A DNA stretch of 57,912 nt from Lachnospiraceae bacterium (GCA_024692955.1 JAILLW010000060.1:1-57912); one strand, 5' to 3'. Shown: positions 34,623 through 44,488, numbered from the stretch's first letter. Notes: generated from the letters alone by a model not told the origin. Numbers and translations: made by a program.

Positions 34623-34808
34623 ATGGCTAAAACAGCAATGAAGATCAAGCAGCAGCGCAAAGCGAAATTTTCGACGCAGGAATACAGCCGCTGCAGAATA
34701 TGCGGGCGTCCCCACGCTTACTTAAGGAAATACGGAATCTGCAGAATCTGCTTCCGTGAACTGGCGTACAAGGGCGAGATCCCCGGCGTTAAGAAAGCAA
34801 GTTGGTAA
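34623..34808 (+). CDS. rpsZ: 30S ribosomal protein S14, zinc-binding type (S14Z)
   Basis: 61 residues, short form with two CxxC pairs: [15 protein letters not shown] then [12 protein letters not shown]. The zinc ribbon stabilises the protein; the zinc-free paralogue, when present in Bacillota, is longer and Zur-controlled, and none is in the window. It lies between rplE and rpsH as usual. Confidence 0.98.
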   Translation: MAKTAMKIKQQRKAKFSTQEYSRCRICGRPHAYLRKYGICRICFRELAYKGEIPGVKKASW

Positions 34809-34825
34809 GAAGGAGGTAAGGTAAG

Positions 34826-35227
34826 ATGACAATGAGTGATCCTATTGCAGATATGCTGACAAGAATTCGCAACGCGAATATGTCTAAGCACGACAGCGTG
34901 GACGTACCTTCTTCGAAGATGAAGCTTGCGATCGCGCAGATCCTGCTTGACGAGGGATTCATCAACAAGTATGACCTCGTTGACGACGGGAATTTCAAGA
35001 CCATCCGCATCGCGCTCAAGTACGGCGCGGACAAGAATGACCGCATCATCAGCGGATTAAAGAGGATCTCCAAGCCGGGTCTTCGGATCTATGCCGGCAA
35101 GGACGAGCTTCCGAAGGTGCTTGGCGGAATGGGTATCGCGATCATTTCCACGAATCAGGGCGTGATCACGGACAAAAAGGCACGCGAGCTGAAAGTCGGC
35201 GGCGAAGTGCTCTGCTACATTTGGTGA
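34826..35227 (+). CDS. rpsH: 30S ribosomal protein S8
   Basis: 133 residues: [79 protein letters not shown] 34826 is eight bases from AAGGAGGT; a second ATG two codons on is also possible. It regulates the spc operon in E. coli; no equivalent site was identified here. Confidence 0.98.
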   Translation: MTMSDPIADMLTRIRNANMSKHDSVDVPSSKMKLAIAQILLDEGFINKYDLVDDGNFKTIRIALKYGADKNDRIISGLKRISKPGLRIYAGKDELPKVLGGMGIAIISTNQGVITDKKARELKVGGEVLCYIW

Positions 35228-35258
35228 TTTGTTAGTAAATTTTTAAGGAGGTACGGGC

Positions 35259-35801
35259 ATGTCACGAGTAGGAAAAATGCCAATCGCTGTTCCCGCGGGA
35301 GTGACCGTGGACATAGCAGAAAATAACAATGTGACGGTAAAAGGTCCCAAAGGGACGCTTACGCGTCAGTTTACTCCCGAGATGGAGATCAAACTGGAAG
35401 GCGCTGAGATCGTAATCACGCGTCCCAACGATACCAAGAGGATCAAATCCCTGCACGGAACGACCAGATCGGTCCTGAACAATATGGTAGTCGGTGTTTC
35501 GGAAGGCTTCGAGAAGAAGCTGGAAGTAAACGGTGTCGGCTACAGAGCTGCCAAGCAGGGCAAGAAGCTGACCTTATCTCTCGGGTATTCGCATCCGGTT
35601 GAGATGGAGGATCCCGAAGGCGTGGAATCCGTTGTCGAAGGACAGAATGTGATCATCGTCAAGGGCATCGACAAGGAAAAGGTCGGACAGTACGCGTCCG
35701 AGATCCGCGACAAGAGACGTCCGGAGCCTTATAAGGGCAAGGGTATCAAGTACGCGACCGAGCAGATCCGGCGCAAAGTCGGCAAGACCGGTAAAAAATA
35801 A
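35259..35801 (+). CDS. rplF: 50S ribosomal protein L6
   Basis: 180 residues with two similar alpha/beta repeats: [63 protein letters not shown] and [17 protein letters not shown]. It supports the sarcin-ricin loop region. Confidence 0.99.
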   Translation: MSRVGKMPIAVPAGVTVDIAENNNVTVKGPKGTLTRQFTPEMEIKLEGAEIVITRPNDTKRIKSLHGTTRSVLNNMVVGVSEGFEKKLEVNGVGYRAAKQGKKLTLSLGYSHPVEMEDPEGVESVVEGQNVIIVKGIDKEKVGQYASEIRDKRRPEPYKGKGIKYATEQIRRKVGKTGKK

Positions 35802-35820
35802 GGGATAAGGAGAGAGAAAA

Positions 35821-36189
35821 ATGGTCAGAAAAGAATCCAGAGCCAAAGTTCGTATAAAGAAACATATGAGAATACGTAACCGCTTCAGCGGAACTCCGGA
35901 AAGACCTCGTCTTTCCGTATTCCGGAGCAATCAGCATATGTATGCCCAGATCATCGATGACGTAGCCGGAAACACTCTGGTTGCGGCAGCTACCACGGAA
36001 AAGGAAGTCAAAGCGAAACTCGAGAAGACTAATGACGTCGAGGCTGCGAAGTATCTCGGCGAGGTAATCGCGAAGCGCGCCCTCGACAAGGGCATCGACA
36101 CCGTGGTTTTTGACAGAGGCGGTTTTATATACCAGGGCAAGGTAGCTGCGCTCGCCGATGCGGCGAGGGAAGCCGGCCTCAAATTCTAG
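35821..36189 (+). CDS. rplR: 50S ribosomal protein L18
   Basis: 122 residues: a basic N-terminus [35 protein letters not shown], then [46 protein letters not shown]. It binds 5S rRNA with L5. Confidence 0.98.
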   Translation: MVRKESRAKVRIKKHMRIRNRFSGTPERPRLSVFRSNQHMYAQIIDDVAGNTLVAAATTEKEVKAKLEKTNDVEAAKYLGEVIAKRALDKGIDTVVFDRGGFIYQGKVAALADAAREAGLKF

Positions 36190-36205
36190 GAAGGGAGAAA
36201 CGTAA

Positions 36206-36715
36206 ATGAGACGTTCAATCATTGATGTAAGCAACATGGAGCTTAACGACAAGGTTGTGGCGATTAAGCGTGTAACCAAGGTTGTAAAGGGTGGTCGTAA
36301 TATGCGTTTCGCCGCCCTGGTGGTAGTAGGAGACGGCGCAGGTCATGTAGGTGCCGGTCTCGGAAAGGCAGCCGAAGTTCCCGAAGCGATCCGCAAGGGT
36401 AAGGAAGACGCGATCAAGAACATGGTCGAAGTGGCAAGGGACGAGGCTGAGAGCATTACACATGACATCATCGGCGTATACGGCGCGGCACAGGTGCTCT
36501 TAAAGAGAGCTCCCGAAGGTACCGGTATCATCGCGGGAGGTCCCGCCCGTATCGTGTGCGAACTTGCGGGGATCAACAACATCCGTACCAAGTCGCTGGG
36601 ATCGAACAATAAGCAGAATGTCGTACTTGCGACGATCGAGGGACTTACGAGTCTCAAGACTCCGGAGCAGGTAGCGGCCGCGCGCGGCAAGTCTGTCGCG
36701 GAGATCACGGCATAG
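36206..36715 (+). CDS. rpsE: 30S ribosomal protein S5
   Basis: 169 residues. The double-stranded-RNA-binding-like N-terminal half has [37 protein letters not shown]; the C-terminal half has [38 protein letters not shown]. It governs decoding fidelity and mRNA unwinding at entry. Confidence 0.99.
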   Translation: MRRSIIDVSNMELNDKVVAIKRVTKVVKGGRNMRFAALVVVGDGAGHVGAGLGKAAEVPEAIRKGKEDAIKNMVEVARDEAESITHDIIGVYGAAQVLLKRAPEGTGIIAGGPARIVCELAGINNIRTKSLGSNNKQNVVLATIEGLTSLKTPEQVAAARGKSVAEITA

Positions 36716-36728
36716 GAGGTAACGTAAA

Positions 36729-36917
36729 ATGGCGAAGAGTTTAAAGATCACATTGGTTAAATCTCCGATCGGAGCGGTTCCCAAGCAGAAGAAGACCGTT
36801 GAGTCCATGGGATTCCGGAAGCTTCATAAGTCAAAGATCTTCCCGGATAACGCTGCGACACGCGGACAGATCCAGCAGATTCAGCACCTGATCAAGGTCG
36901 AAGAAGTAGACGAGTAA
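36729..36917 (+). CDS. rpmD: 50S ribosomal protein L30
   Basis: 62 residues: LKITLVKSPIGAVPKQKKTVESMGFRKLHKSKIFPDNAATRGQIQQI, the bacterial short L30. It is 13 bases after rpsE with AGGAGGTAACG before its ATG. Confidence 0.98.
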   Translation: MAKSLKITLVKSPIGAVPKQKKTVESMGFRKLHKSKIFPDNAATRGQIQQIQHLIKVEEVDE

Positions 36918-36929
36918 GGAGGTACCGGC

Positions 36930-37373
36930 ATGGATTTATCGAATTTAAGCCCTGCTGAGGGTTCGAAAAAGAGCAATAATTTCAGGCGCGGCCGCGGACA
37001 CGGTTCGGGCAACGGCAAGACCGCCGGCAAAGGTCATAAAGGTCAGAAGGCACGTTCCGGCGCACCCAGAATCGGGTTCGAAGGCGGACAGATGCCTCTT
37101 TACAGACGTATCCCCAAGAAAGGCTTCAAGTGCCCTTCCCACAAGGATATCGTAGCAGTAAACTTAAGGCTTCTTGATGACCGTTTCAGCGACGGGGATA
37201 CCGTTACGGTTGATTCGCTGATCGAAAAAGGGATCATCAAGAACCCGAAAGACGGAGTAAAGATCTTAGGAAACGGAGAAGTGACCAAGAAGCTTACGGT
37301 TAAGGCAAACGCGTTTTCCGCGACTGCCGTACAGAAGATCGAAGCTGCGGGCGGAAGTACAGAGGTGATGTAA
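36930..37373 (+). CDS. rplO: 50S ribosomal protein L15
   Basis: 147 residues: a Gly/Lys-rich N-terminal tail ([25 protein letters not shown]), [18 protein letters not shown] and a C-terminal [18 protein letters not shown] globular domain. secY begins one base after its stop. Confidence 0.98.
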   Translation: MDLSNLSPAEGSKKSNNFRRGRGHGSGNGKTAGKGHKGQKARSGAPRIGFEGGQMPLYRRIPKKGFKCPSHKDIVAVNLRLLDDRFSDGDTVTVDSLIEKGIIKNPKDGVKILGNGEVTKKLTVKANAFSATAVQKIEAAGGSTEVM

Positions 37374-37374
37374 T

Positions 37375-38700
37375 ATGTTCAAAACCCTGATCAACGCATT
37401 TAAAATCAAAGAGATCCGCTTAAAGCTTCTCTTTACGCTCGGAATGCTGTTCGTGATCCGTTTCGGTTCCCAGCTCCCGGTGCCCGGTGTTGATATCAAA
37501 CAGTTCACCGCATGGTTCAATGCCAAGGTGAACAGTGCCGACACCTCGGGCTTCCTGGGTGCCTTTACGGGCGGTTCCTTCGAGAATATGTCGATCCTGG
37601 CGCTGAACATCACGCCTTACATCACATCCTCGATCATCATGCAGCTCCTTACCATCGCGATCCCGAAGCTGGAAGAAATGCAGAGGGACGGCGAAGACGG
37701 ACGCAAAAAGATCGCGGCCATCACCCGTTACGTGACGGTAGGTCTCGCGCTTATCGAATCGACGGCAATGGCCATCGCGTTCAACAGCTCCAATATGTTA
37801 AGCGGTGGCGGGTTCCTCGATATCATTACCGTTATCGTTACCCTGACCGCGGGCAGTGCCTTCCTTATGTGGGTCGGCGAACAGATTACGGAACACGGTG
37901 TCGGAAACGGTATTTCCATCGTGCTCGTGATCAACATCATTTCCCGGGTACCCTCGGATATCGCGTCTCTCTTTGAGCAGTTTGTGCTCGTTGAGGGCAA
38001 GCCGGTAGCGGTAAAGATCGTTGCCGCGCTCATTATCATCGCGATCATCGTGGCGATCGTTGTACTGGTCATCATCCTTTCGGATGCGGTACGCAAGATC
38101 CCCGTACAGTACGCGAAGAAGATGCAGGGCCGGAGAATGGTGGGAGGAAATTCGTCCTCCATCCCCTTAAGGGTCAATACCTCGGGTGTTATCCCGGTGA
38201 TCTTCGCGTCGAGCCTTTTGCAGCTCCCGGTGATCATCTGCAATTTCTTCAATGTAAGAACTTCCGGATTCTGGGCGCATGTGCTTCGTGCGCTGAGCTC
38301 CAGCAACTGGGTTAAGCCCAAAGAGCCCCTGTATTCCATCGGCCTTCTGATCTACATCGCGCTGGTGATCGCCTTTGCGTATTTCTACACTTCGATCACC
38401 TTTAACCCGATGGAGGTCGCTGAAAACCTGAAGAAATCCGGCGGCTTCATCCCGGGCATCCGTCCCGGCAAGCCCACCACGGAATATCTGACGAAGATCC
38501 TGAACTATATCGTCTTCATCGGCGCTGTAGGCCTCACGATCGTATGCGTGATCCCGTATGTATTCAACGGAATCTTCGGCGCGCAGGTATCCTTCGGCGG
38601 AACCTCGCTCATCATTATCGTGAGCGTAATCATTGAAACCATCAAGCAGGTGGAGTCCCAGATGCTTGTACGTAACTACAAGGGATTCCTGAACGATTGA
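37375..38700 (+). CDS. secY: Preprotein translocase subunit SecY
   Basis: 441 residues with ten membrane segments. Conserved parts are FVIRFGSQLPVPGVD near the first helix, LNITPYITSSIIMQLLTI (helix 2), EQITEHGVGNGISIVLVINI, the cytosolic loop VQYAKKMQGRRMVGG with IPLRVNTSGVIPVIFASSLL, and FNPMEVAENLKKSGGFIPGIRPGKPTTEYL. It is the channel of the Sec translocon. It is followed by an unusually long, palindromic 191-base spacer before adk. Confidence 0.99.
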   Translation: MFKTLINAFKIKEIRLKLLFTLGMLFVIRFGSQLPVPGVDIKQFTAWFNAKVNSADTSGFLGAFTGGSFENMSILALNITPYITSSIIMQLLTIAIPKLEEMQRDGEDGRKKIAAITRYVTVGLALIESTAMAIAFNSSNMLSGGGFLDIITVIVTLTAGSAFLMWVGEQITEHGVGNGISIVLVINIISRVPSDIASLFEQFVLVEGKPVAVKIVAALIIIAIIVAIVVLVIILSDAVRKIPVQYAKKMQGRRMVGGNSSSIPLRVNTSGVIPVIFASSLLQLPVIICNFFNVRTSGFWAHVLRALSSSNWVKPKEPLYSIGLLIYIALVIAFAYFYTSITFNPMEVAENLKKSGGFIPGIRPGKPTTEYLTKILNYIVFIGAVGLTIVCVIPYVFNGIFGAQVSFGGTSLIIIVSVIIETIKQVESQMLVRNYKGFLND

Positions 38701-38710
38701 TTTTTTGACA

Positions 38711-38860
38711 GCCCGCTGCGAGCATATATTTTTGTGGCGGCGACCGTATGAAAACGCCGGCACTTGACGAGTGCGAGCCATGCGATGCACGAGTCTAGTG
38801 TCCGCTGCGTTTTAATCCGAGCGAGAGCGTGTCGCCAAACAAAAGATATATGCGACGCAC
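38711..38860. repeat. Long palindromic element between secY and adk
   Basis: GCATATAT (38722-38729) pairs with ATATATGC (38846-38853), and adjacent TTTTGT/ACAAAA and TGGCG/CGCCA lengthen the stem. Inside, AAAACGC (38751-38757) pairs with GCGTTTT (38807-38813), and GCACT-TGACG-AGTGC (38760-38774) forms a hairpin. The whole folds into a branched structure of about 140 bases with no ORF. Confidence 0.75.
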
Positions 38861-38891
38861 AGGGCTGATAAACTTGAAAGGCTGAAATTTC

Positions 38892-39533
38892 ATGAAGATT
38901 ATTATGCTCGGCGCGCCCGGCGCCGGAAAAGGCACTCAGGCCATTAAGATCGCAGAAAAATACGGGATACCGCACGTTTCCACGGGCGATATCTTTCGTG
39001 CTAATATAAAGAACAATACGCCCCTCGGAGCGGAAGCAAAGAAGTATATGGACGAGGGAAAACTCGTGCCCGATGAACTGACGGTAAGGATCCTTCTTGA
39101 CCGTGTTGCGAAGGATGACTGCAAAAACGGCTACGTCCTTGACGGTTTTCCGCGTACCATCGTTCAGGCGGATGTTCTTAAGGAAGAACTCACGAAACTC
39201 GGCGAAAAGATCGATTATGCCATCAATGTGGACGTTCCCGATGAAAATATCGTCCGCAGGATGAGCGGAAGGCGCTCCTGCCTGAACTGCGGGGCCACCT
39301 ATCACATCGAGCACATTCCCCCGAAGAAGGAAGGGATCTGCGACCAGTGCGGAAGCCCCCTTACCCAGAGGGATGACGATAAGGAAGAAACGGTGAAGAA
39401 CCGTCTTAAGGTATATCACGAGCAGACGCAGCCGCTCATCGATTATTATGAGAAAGAGGGCGCGCTTAAGAATGTTGACGGCACGAAGCCCATGGAGGAA
39501 GTGTTCGCCGACATCATCGCGATCCTGGGATAA
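38892..39533 (+). CDS. adk: Adenylate kinase
   Basis: 213 residues: P-loop [32 protein letters not shown], and a zinc-ribbon LID with [17 protein letters not shown] (four cysteines), typical of Gram-positives. It interconverts ATP, ADP and AMP. map starts four bases after its stop. Confidence 0.98.
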   Translation: MKIIMLGAPGAGKGTQAIKIAEKYGIPHVSTGDIFRANIKNNTPLGAEAKKYMDEGKLVPDELTVRILLDRVAKDDCKNGYVLDGFPRTIVQADVLKEELTKLGEKIDYAINVDVPDENIVRRMSGRRSCLNCGATYHIEHIPPKKEGICDQCGSPLTQRDDDKEETVKNRLKVYHEQTQPLIDYYEKEGALKNVDGTKPMEEVFADIIAILG

Positions 39534-39537
39534 GAAG

Positions 39538-40299
39538 ATGGCGATCATCATCAAGTCGGAACGGGAGATCGGGCTGATCCGCGAATCCTGCAGGATGCTG
39601 GAAAAGGTCCATGATGAGCTTTCGAAGATCATACGACCCGGGATCAGCACGCTGGAGATCGACAAAACGGGTGAGGAACTGATCCGCTCCTTCGGAGGAG
39701 TTCCGAATTTCCTTCATTATAACGGCTATCCCGCGTCGATCTGTGTATCCGTGAACGAAGAGGTCGTCCACGGGATACCGAAAAAAGACCGGATCCTGAA
39801 AGAGGGCGATATTGTTTCCCTTGACGCAGGAATGATGCTGAAGGGCTATCACTCGGATGCAGCAAGGACTTATGCCGTGGGAAAGGTCACGCCGGAGGTC
39901 GGATGCCTCATCGAAGCCACGAAGCAGAGCTTCTTTGAAGGGATCCGCTACGCGAAGGAAGGATACCATCTTTTCGACATCTCGAATGCCATTGCAGGGT
40001 ACATCAAACCCTTCGGCTACGGGATCGTAAGGGATCTTACCGGACACGGAGTGGGGACCGAACTTCACGAGGACCCGCCGGTACCGAACTTCCGTCAGCT
40101 TACCCGCGGACCTAAATTAAGGAGGGGGATGACCCTCGCCATCGAGCCGATGATCAATCTCGGGACCTGGAAGGTGAGATGGCTGGATGACGACTGGACC
40201 GTGGTTTCGGCTGACGGATCCTATTCCGCCCACTATGAGAACACGGTGCTCATCACGGACGGGGAGCCGGAGATCCTGACTTTGAGCGGCGGTCTTTAA
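39538..40299 (+). CDS. map: Methionine aminopeptidase, type I
   Basis: 253 residues from ATG 39538; the longer in-frame reading into adk has no binding site and no family similarity. Metal ligands sit in SLDAGMMLKGYHSDAART (two Asp), GHGVGTELHEDP (His), TLAIEPMI (Glu) and HYENTVLIT (Glu). It removes the initiator Met from nascent chains. Confidence 0.98.
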   Translation: MAIIIKSEREIGLIRESCRMLEKVHDELSKIIRPGISTLEIDKTGEELIRSFGGVPNFLHYNGYPASICVSVNEEVVHGIPKKDRILKEGDIVSLDAGMMLKGYHSDAARTYAVGKVTPEVGCLIEATKQSFFEGIRYAKEGYHLFDISNAIAGYIKPFGYGIVRDLTGHGVGTELHEDPPVPNFRQLTRGPKLRRGMTLAIEPMINLGTWKVRWLDDDWTVVSADGSYSAHYENTVLITDGEPEILTLSGGL

Positions 40300-40313
40300 A
40301 GGATAATGAAACG

Positions 40314-40571
40314 ATGAAGTTTGCGGTTTCAACGGCGGGACATGACAAAGGTACATATTACGCGGTGATCGGGGAAGAAGCCGATGCGGTCCGTGTGGCC
40401 GACGGGAGGCTTAAGACTCTGGAGAAGCCGAAGAGAAAGAACCGGAAGCATGTGAGACTTTTCGAAAAGAACATCGAAGGGGAAGCGGTCCGGAACAACG
40501 CGGACATCATCAGGATGATCAGAGAGATAAAAAGGAAAAAGGATTCAGACGAGGAGGAACTTCATGTCTAA
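40314..40571 (+). CDS. KOW-domain RNA-binding protein (L14e/L6e/L27e-like)
   Basis: 85 residues. [27 protein letters not shown] is a KOW-like SH3 strand set, and a basic [13 protein letters not shown] segment follows. Such a protein sits between map and infA in many Clostridia; its function is uncharacterised but its ribosomal context suggests rRNA binding. Its end overlaps infA by eight bases, implying translational coupling. Confidence 0.85.
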   Translation: MKFAVSTAGHDKGTYYAVIGEEADAVRVADGRLKTLEKPKRKNRKHVRLFEKNIEGEAVRNNADIIRMIREIKRKKDSDEEELHV

Positions 40572-40782
40572 AGCAGATGTGATCGAGATCGAGGGAACGG
40601 TGGTTGAAAAACTCCCGAACACGATGTTCCAGGTGGAACTGGAGAACGGGCACAGGGTGCTCGCGCACATCTCCGGTAAGCTCAGGCAGAATTTTATCCG
40701 GATATTACCCGGCGACAGGGTAACACTCGAACTTTCACCCTATGATCTTTCCAAGGGAAGGATCATCTGGCGTGATAAATAG
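40564..40782 (+). CDS. infA: Translation initiation factor IF-1
   Basis: 72 residues, one OB fold: [64 protein letters not shown]. It occupies the A site during initiation. It is the last gene before the internal promoter ahead of rpmJ. Confidence 0.98.
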   Translation: MSKADVIEIEGTVVEKLPNTMFQVELENGHRVLAHISGKLRQNFIRILPGDRVTLELSPYDLSKGRIIWRDK

Positions 40783-40815
40783 AAAAACTTTTTAAAGCGG
40801 TCGTAAAACTTTCTC

Positions 40816-40845
40816 TTGCACAGGGAGACGGTTTTGTGATAATAT
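40816..40845 (+). promoter_or_regulatory. Internal promoter before rpmJ and the alpha operon
   Basis: TTGCAC (40816-40821), an 18-base spacer, then TAATAT (40840-40845). A TGCGC-GTTTGT-GCGCA hairpin follows in the short leader to rpmJ. It would boost rpmJ-rpsM-rpsK-rpsD-rpoA-rplQ independently of the S10 promoter. Confidence 0.7.
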
Positions 40846-40910
40846 ATTCGTTGCGCGTTTGTGCGCAGAACGGTCCGTTTTGGATGTTGCACAGCGAAAG
40901 GAGGTTTAAC

Positions 40911-41024
40911 ATGAAGGTTAGATCATCAGTAAAACCGATTTGCGAGAAATGCAAAATCATCAAAAGAAAAGGACGTATCAGAGTTATCTGCGAGAATCCG
41001 AAGCACAAACAGAGACAGGGTTGA
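40911..41024 (+). CDS. rpmJ: 50S ribosomal protein L36
   Basis: 37 residues: [37 protein letters not shown], with the Cys3-His zinc site (CEKC, C27, H32). ATG 40911 follows AAAGGAGG. The zinc-containing form is consistent with the zinc-type S14 in the same cluster. Confidence 0.98.
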   Translation: MKVRSSVKPICEKCKIIKRKGRIRVICENPKHKQRQG

Positions 41025-41160
41025 GAAGATCACACCGGTGATTACTTCTTGATTCGCACTTTGCGTGTGGAAGATCGGACAATGAAACTTTGAGGTCCGG
41101 TTGGGCAGAAGCCCCAATCAATTAGTATCAGGCGAACAGTCGCCACATTTAAGGAGGAAC
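41025..41160 (+). promoter_or_regulatory. Structured 140-base leader of rpsM
   Basis: Between rpmJ and rpsM several small inverted repeats are visible: ATCAC-ACC-GGTGAT, TTGGG-CAGAAG-CCCAA and GGCGA-ACAG-TCGCC, the last about 12 bases before the AAGGAGG. This is a likely site for alpha-operon feedback (S4 in other bacteria). The regulator here is inference. Confidence 0.45.
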
Positions 41161-41164
41161 AGAT

Positions 41165-41533
41165 ATGGCTCGTATTGCAGGTGTTGATTTACCCAGAGAC
41201 AAGCGTGTGGAGATCGGACTTACCTATGTATACGGAATCGGAGTATCCAGCTCGCGCAAGATCCTTGCCGCGGCGAAAGTAAACCCCGACACCCGTGTAA
41301 GGGAACTTACCGATGAGGAAGTAAAGCGTATTTCCGAGATCATCGAGAAGGACTATATGGTGGAGGGTGACCTTCGCCGTGAAGTTGCGCTTAACATCAA
41401 GCGTTTACAGGAAATCGGCTGCTACAGGGGGATCCGTCACAGGAAGGGTCTGCCGGTCCGCGGTCAGAATACCAAGACGAACGCCAGAACGCGCAAGGGC
41501 CCGAAGCGGACCGTTGCCGGCAAGAAGAAATAA
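41165..41533 (+). CDS. rpsM: 30S ribosomal protein S13
   Basis: 122 residues: [39 protein letters not shown] and the basic tail [30 protein letters not shown]. It forms the head bridge to L5 and touches the P-site tRNA. Confidence 0.99.
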   Translation: MARIAGVDLPRDKRVEIGLTYVYGIGVSSSRKILAAAKVNPDTRVRELTDEEVKRISEIIEKDYMVEGDLRREVALNIKRLQEIGCYRGIRHRKGLPVRGQNTKTNARTRKGPKRTVAGKKK

Positions 41534-41549
41534 TCTTATTTAAGAAACG

Positions 41550-41563
41550 ATGCCTTCGGGCAT
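41550..41563 (+). other. UUCG-tetraloop hairpin before rpsK
   Basis: ATGCC-TTCG-GGCAT, a stable tetraloop in the 71-base rpsM-rpsK gap, with no T run after it. It is a likely mRNA-processing or stability element. A similar-looking GGTCC-TTTC-GGACT hairpin (42025-42038) stands at the equivalent place before rpsD. Confidence 0.6.
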
Positions 41564-41604
41564 GTAAATTTACCAATGTATTAAGAAAGGTAGGTTAGTT
41601 TTCA

Positions 41605-42003
41605 ATGGCTACAAAGAAAGTCACCAAAAGAGTTACCAAGAAACGTGTTAAAAAGAACGTCGAACACGGACAGGCGCACATTCAGGCTTCCTTTAACAAC
41701 ACGATCGTCACCCTGACGGACGCGGAAGGGAATGCCCTTTCATGGGCAAGTGCCGGCGGCCTCGGTTTCCGCGGTTCGAAGAAGTCTACCCCTTACGCGG
41801 CACAGATGGCTGCGGAGACAGCGACCAAGGCAGCGCTGATCCACGGCTTAAAGACCGTTGACGTTATGGTAAAGGGACCCGGTTCGGGACGTGAAGCCGC
41901 GATCAGAGCGCTTCAGGCAGCGGGACTTACGGTTACCAGTATCCGCGACGTAACTCCGGTACCCCATAACGGATGCCGCCCTCCGAAGAGGAGAAGAGTA
42001 TAA
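41605..42003 (+). CDS. rpsK: 30S ribosomal protein S11
   Basis: 132 residues: basic N-terminus [43 protein letters not shown] and [42 protein letters not shown]. It lies on the platform by the E site. Confidence 0.99.
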   Translation: MATKKVTKRVTKKRVKKNVEHGQAHIQASFNNTIVTLTDAEGNALSWASAGGLGFRGSKKSTPYAAQMAAETATKAALIHGLKTVDVMVKGPGSGREAAIRALQAAGLTVTSIRDVTPVPHNGCRPPKRRRV

Positions 42004-42067
42004 TCGGTCACTATGTTGGAAGAAGGTCCTTTCGGACTGTAAACACACATTTTAAAGGAGAATCAAA

Positions 42068-42664
42068 ATGGCAGTAAACAGAGTACCTGTATTAAAGAGA
42101 TGCAGAGCACTGGGTCTTGAGCCCCAGTTCCTCGGCTATTCCAAGAAGTCGACCCGTGCGGTCAGGAACGCGAACAAGAAGGTTTCCGAGTACGGACTTC
42201 AGCTTCGCGAAAAGCAGAAGGCAAAATTCATCTACGGCGTGCTTGAGAAGCCTTTCCGCAACTATTATGAAAAAGCGGACCGCATGAAGGGTATGACGGG
42301 TGAAAACCTTATGGTCCTGCTTGAGCGCAGGCTCGATTCCATCGTGTTCCGTATGGGCTTTGCAAGAACGAGAAGAGAAGCAAGGCAGGTAGTAGGCCAC
42401 AAGCACATCCTCGTAAACGGAAAGCCCGTGAACATTCCCTCCTATATTGTAAAGGCGGGTGACACGATCGAAGTCAGAGAAAAATCCAAATCCCTCCAGA
42501 GATACAAGGATATCCTTGAGGTGACGTCCGGCAGACTCGTTCCCGAGTGGATGGAAGTCGACATCGAAGGTCTTAAGGGAACCGTTACGAACCTTCCCAC
42601 CAGAGAGATGATCGATGTTCCGGTCAACGAGATGCTGATCGTCGAGCTGTATTCCAAGAATTAA
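42068..42664 (+). CDS. rpsD: 30S ribosomal protein S4
   Basis: 198 residues with an S4 domain ([42 protein letters not shown]). The N-terminal zinc cysteines of some S4 proteins are absent: only C13 in [12 protein letters not shown] is left. rpsD is within the alpha operon, unlike B. subtilis where it is separate. S4 initiates 30S assembly and is a repressor of its operon in E. coli. Confidence 0.98.
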   Translation: MAVNRVPVLKRCRALGLEPQFLGYSKKSTRAVRNANKKVSEYGLQLREKQKAKFIYGVLEKPFRNYYEKADRMKGMTGENLMVLLERRLDSIVFRMGFARTRREARQVVGHKHILVNGKPVNIPSYIVKAGDTIEVREKSKSLQRYKDILEVTSGRLVPEWMEVDIEGLKGTVTNLPTREMIDVPVNEMLIVELYSKN

Positions 42665-42687
42665 CACAGTGAAAGGAGGGTTCTCTA

Positions 42688-43647
42688 GTGTTTGATTTTG
42701 AAAGACCGAATATTGAGGTTGCTGAGATCTCCGAGGACAAGAAGTACGGCAGATTTGTTGTGGAACCTTTGGAGAGAGGCTATGGAATCACTCTCGGCAA
42801 TTCCCTGAGAAGGATCATGCTCTCCTCGCTTCCCGGATCCGCGGTTTCGCAGGTCAAGATCGAGGGAGTACAGCACGAGTTTACTTCGATCGAGGGTGTC
42901 AAGGAAGACATCACCGAGATCATTATGAATATCAAGAGCCTTGCGATCCGGAATAATTCCGAGAGCCCCGAGCCCAAGACCGCGTACATCGAGTACGAAG
43001 GCGAAGGCGTAGTCAAGGCATCCGACATCCAGCACGATTCGGATATCGAGATCATCAATCCCGACCTTACGATCGCGACCCTGTCCGGCAAGAAGACCAA
43101 GCTCTACATGGAGCTTACGATCACGAACGGCAGAGGTTACGTGAGCGCCGAAAAGAACAAGCCGGCAGATCTTCCCATCGGAGTGATCGCCGTGGATTCC
43201 ATCTACACACCGGTAGAGCGTGTCAACATGACCGTGGAGGATACCCGTGTGGGCCAGGTAACGGACTTCGACAAGCTGACGCTTGATGTCTGGACCAACG
43301 GAACCCTTGCTCCGGATGATGTGGTATCCCTTGCGGCGAAAGTATTAAGCGAGCACTTAAGCCTCTTTATCAACCTTTCCGAGAGCGCGAAGAACGCGGA
43401 GGTTATGGTGGTCAAAGAAGATGACCAGAAGGAAAAGGCTCTGGTAATGAGCATTGACGAACTCGAGCTTTCCGTACGTTCCTACAATTGCCTGAAGAGG
43501 GCGGGAATCAATACGGTAGAGGAACTCACGAACAAGACTCCCGAGGAGATGATGAAAGTCAGGAACCTCGGAAAGAAGTCTCTGGACGAGGTTCTCGTGA
43601 AACTCGAAGAACTCGGCCTGCAGCTCAATACGGGCGACGAGTCGTAA
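42688..43647 (+). CDS. rpoA: DNA-directed RNA polymerase subunit alpha
   Basis: 319 residues from a GTG start with GAAAGGAGG upstream. The N-terminal assembly domain shows [31 protein letters not shown]; the C-terminal domain shows [47 protein letters not shown], the UP-element and activator contact surface. It is followed by a 147-base GC-rich spacer before rplQ. Confidence 0.99.
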   Translation: MFDFERPNIEVAEISEDKKYGRFVVEPLERGYGITLGNSLRRIMLSSLPGSAVSQVKIEGVQHEFTSIEGVKEDITEIIMNIKSLAIRNNSESPEPKTAYIEYEGEGVVKASDIQHDSDIEIINPDLTIATLSGKKTKLYMELTITNGRGYVSAEKNKPADLPIGVIAVDSIYTPVERVNMTVEDTRVGQVTDFDKLTLDVWTNGTLAPDDVVSLAAKVLSEHLSLFINLSESAKNAEVMVVKEDDQKEKALVMSIDELELSVRSYNCLKRAGINTVEELTNKTPEEMMKVRNLGKKSLDEVLVKLEELGLQLNTGDES

Positions 43648-43794
43648 GAGGTTCCAAAAGCGGGAGCAGTAAAACCGATGAGTATGCACCCGTGAGAAGG
43701 CAATAGAAGTGGAGTACGATCAGCGGCGGATAAGACCGATGCGCGCGGCCGCGGATCCCATGGATGCAGGGAGATCCCTGAGAAAGGAGCCAAA

Positions 43795-44352
43795 ATGGCA
43801 AAGTACAGAAAGTTAGGAAAGACCTCCGATCAGAGAAAGGCACTCTTAAGAAGTCAGGTGACCGCGCTTCTCTATAACGGAAGGATCATTACCACCGAGG
43901 CGAGAGCCAAGGAAGTAAAAAAGATCGCGGAGAGCCTCATTACTCTCGGCGTAAAGGAAAAGGATAACTTCGAGACCGTAACGATCGAGGCGAAGGTACC
44001 CGAGCGCGACAAGGACGGCAAGCGTGTCAAGGAGGAAAAGGACGGCAAGAAGGTAACGAAGTATACCACCGTCAGCAAGGAGATCAAGAAGGATCTTCCC
44101 TCCAGGCTGCATGCGCGTCATCAGATGCTGAAGGTTCTCTATCCCGTGAAGGAAGTTCCTGCGAACGTTGTCGGCAAGAAGCTGAACAACGCGGGCCGCA
44201 AGAAGAACACGAAGGAAGCGGATCTTTGCGCAAAGATCTTCGACGAATACGGCACGAAGTACGCCAACAGAAACGGCGGATATACGAGGATCATCAAGAT
44301 CGGACCCCGCAAGGGTGACGGCGCGATGGAAGTGGTACTCGAGCTTGTATAA
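43795..44352 (+). CDS. rplQ: 50S ribosomal protein L17 with lineage-specific insertion
   Basis: 185 residues versus about 115-130 usually. The N-terminus YRKLGKTSDQRKALLRSQVTALLYNGRIITTEARAKEVKKIAE and the C-terminus YANRNGGYTRIIKIGPRKGDGAMEVVLELV are canonical. Residues about 70-140 hold a charged KDKDGKRVKEEKDGKKV insertion and further extra sequence ending near KKNTKEADL. Long L17 proteins of this kind are typical of Lachnospiraceae. Last gene of the alpha operon, with a terminator after it. Confidence 0.98.
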   Translation: MAKYRKLGKTSDQRKALLRSQVTALLYNGRIITTEARAKEVKKIAESLITLGVKEKDNFETVTIEAKVPERDKDGKRVKEEKDGKKVTKYTTVSKEIKKDLPSRLHARHQMLKVLYPVKEVPANVVGKKLNNAGRKKNTKEADLCAKIFDEYGTKYANRNGGYTRIIKIGPRKGDGAMEVVLELV

Positions 44353-44429
44353 GAAAGAGATACCCGAACCCGTACAGGAAGAAGGCACCCGCCCCCGAGT
44401 GGGAAAGCGGTGACCCGATTCGCCCGATG

Positions 44430-44457
44430 AAAAGCCCCGGAACACTCCGGGGCTTTT
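44430..44457 (+). terminator. Terminator after rplQ (bidirectional)
   Basis: A perfect 12-bp stem AAAAGCCCCGGA/TCCGGGGCTTTT with ACAC loop, T4 on the right and A4 on the left, so it can serve both strands. Confidence 0.93.
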
Positions 44458-44488
44458 CGCATGCCCGCCCCCCGGGACGTTTTGTCCT

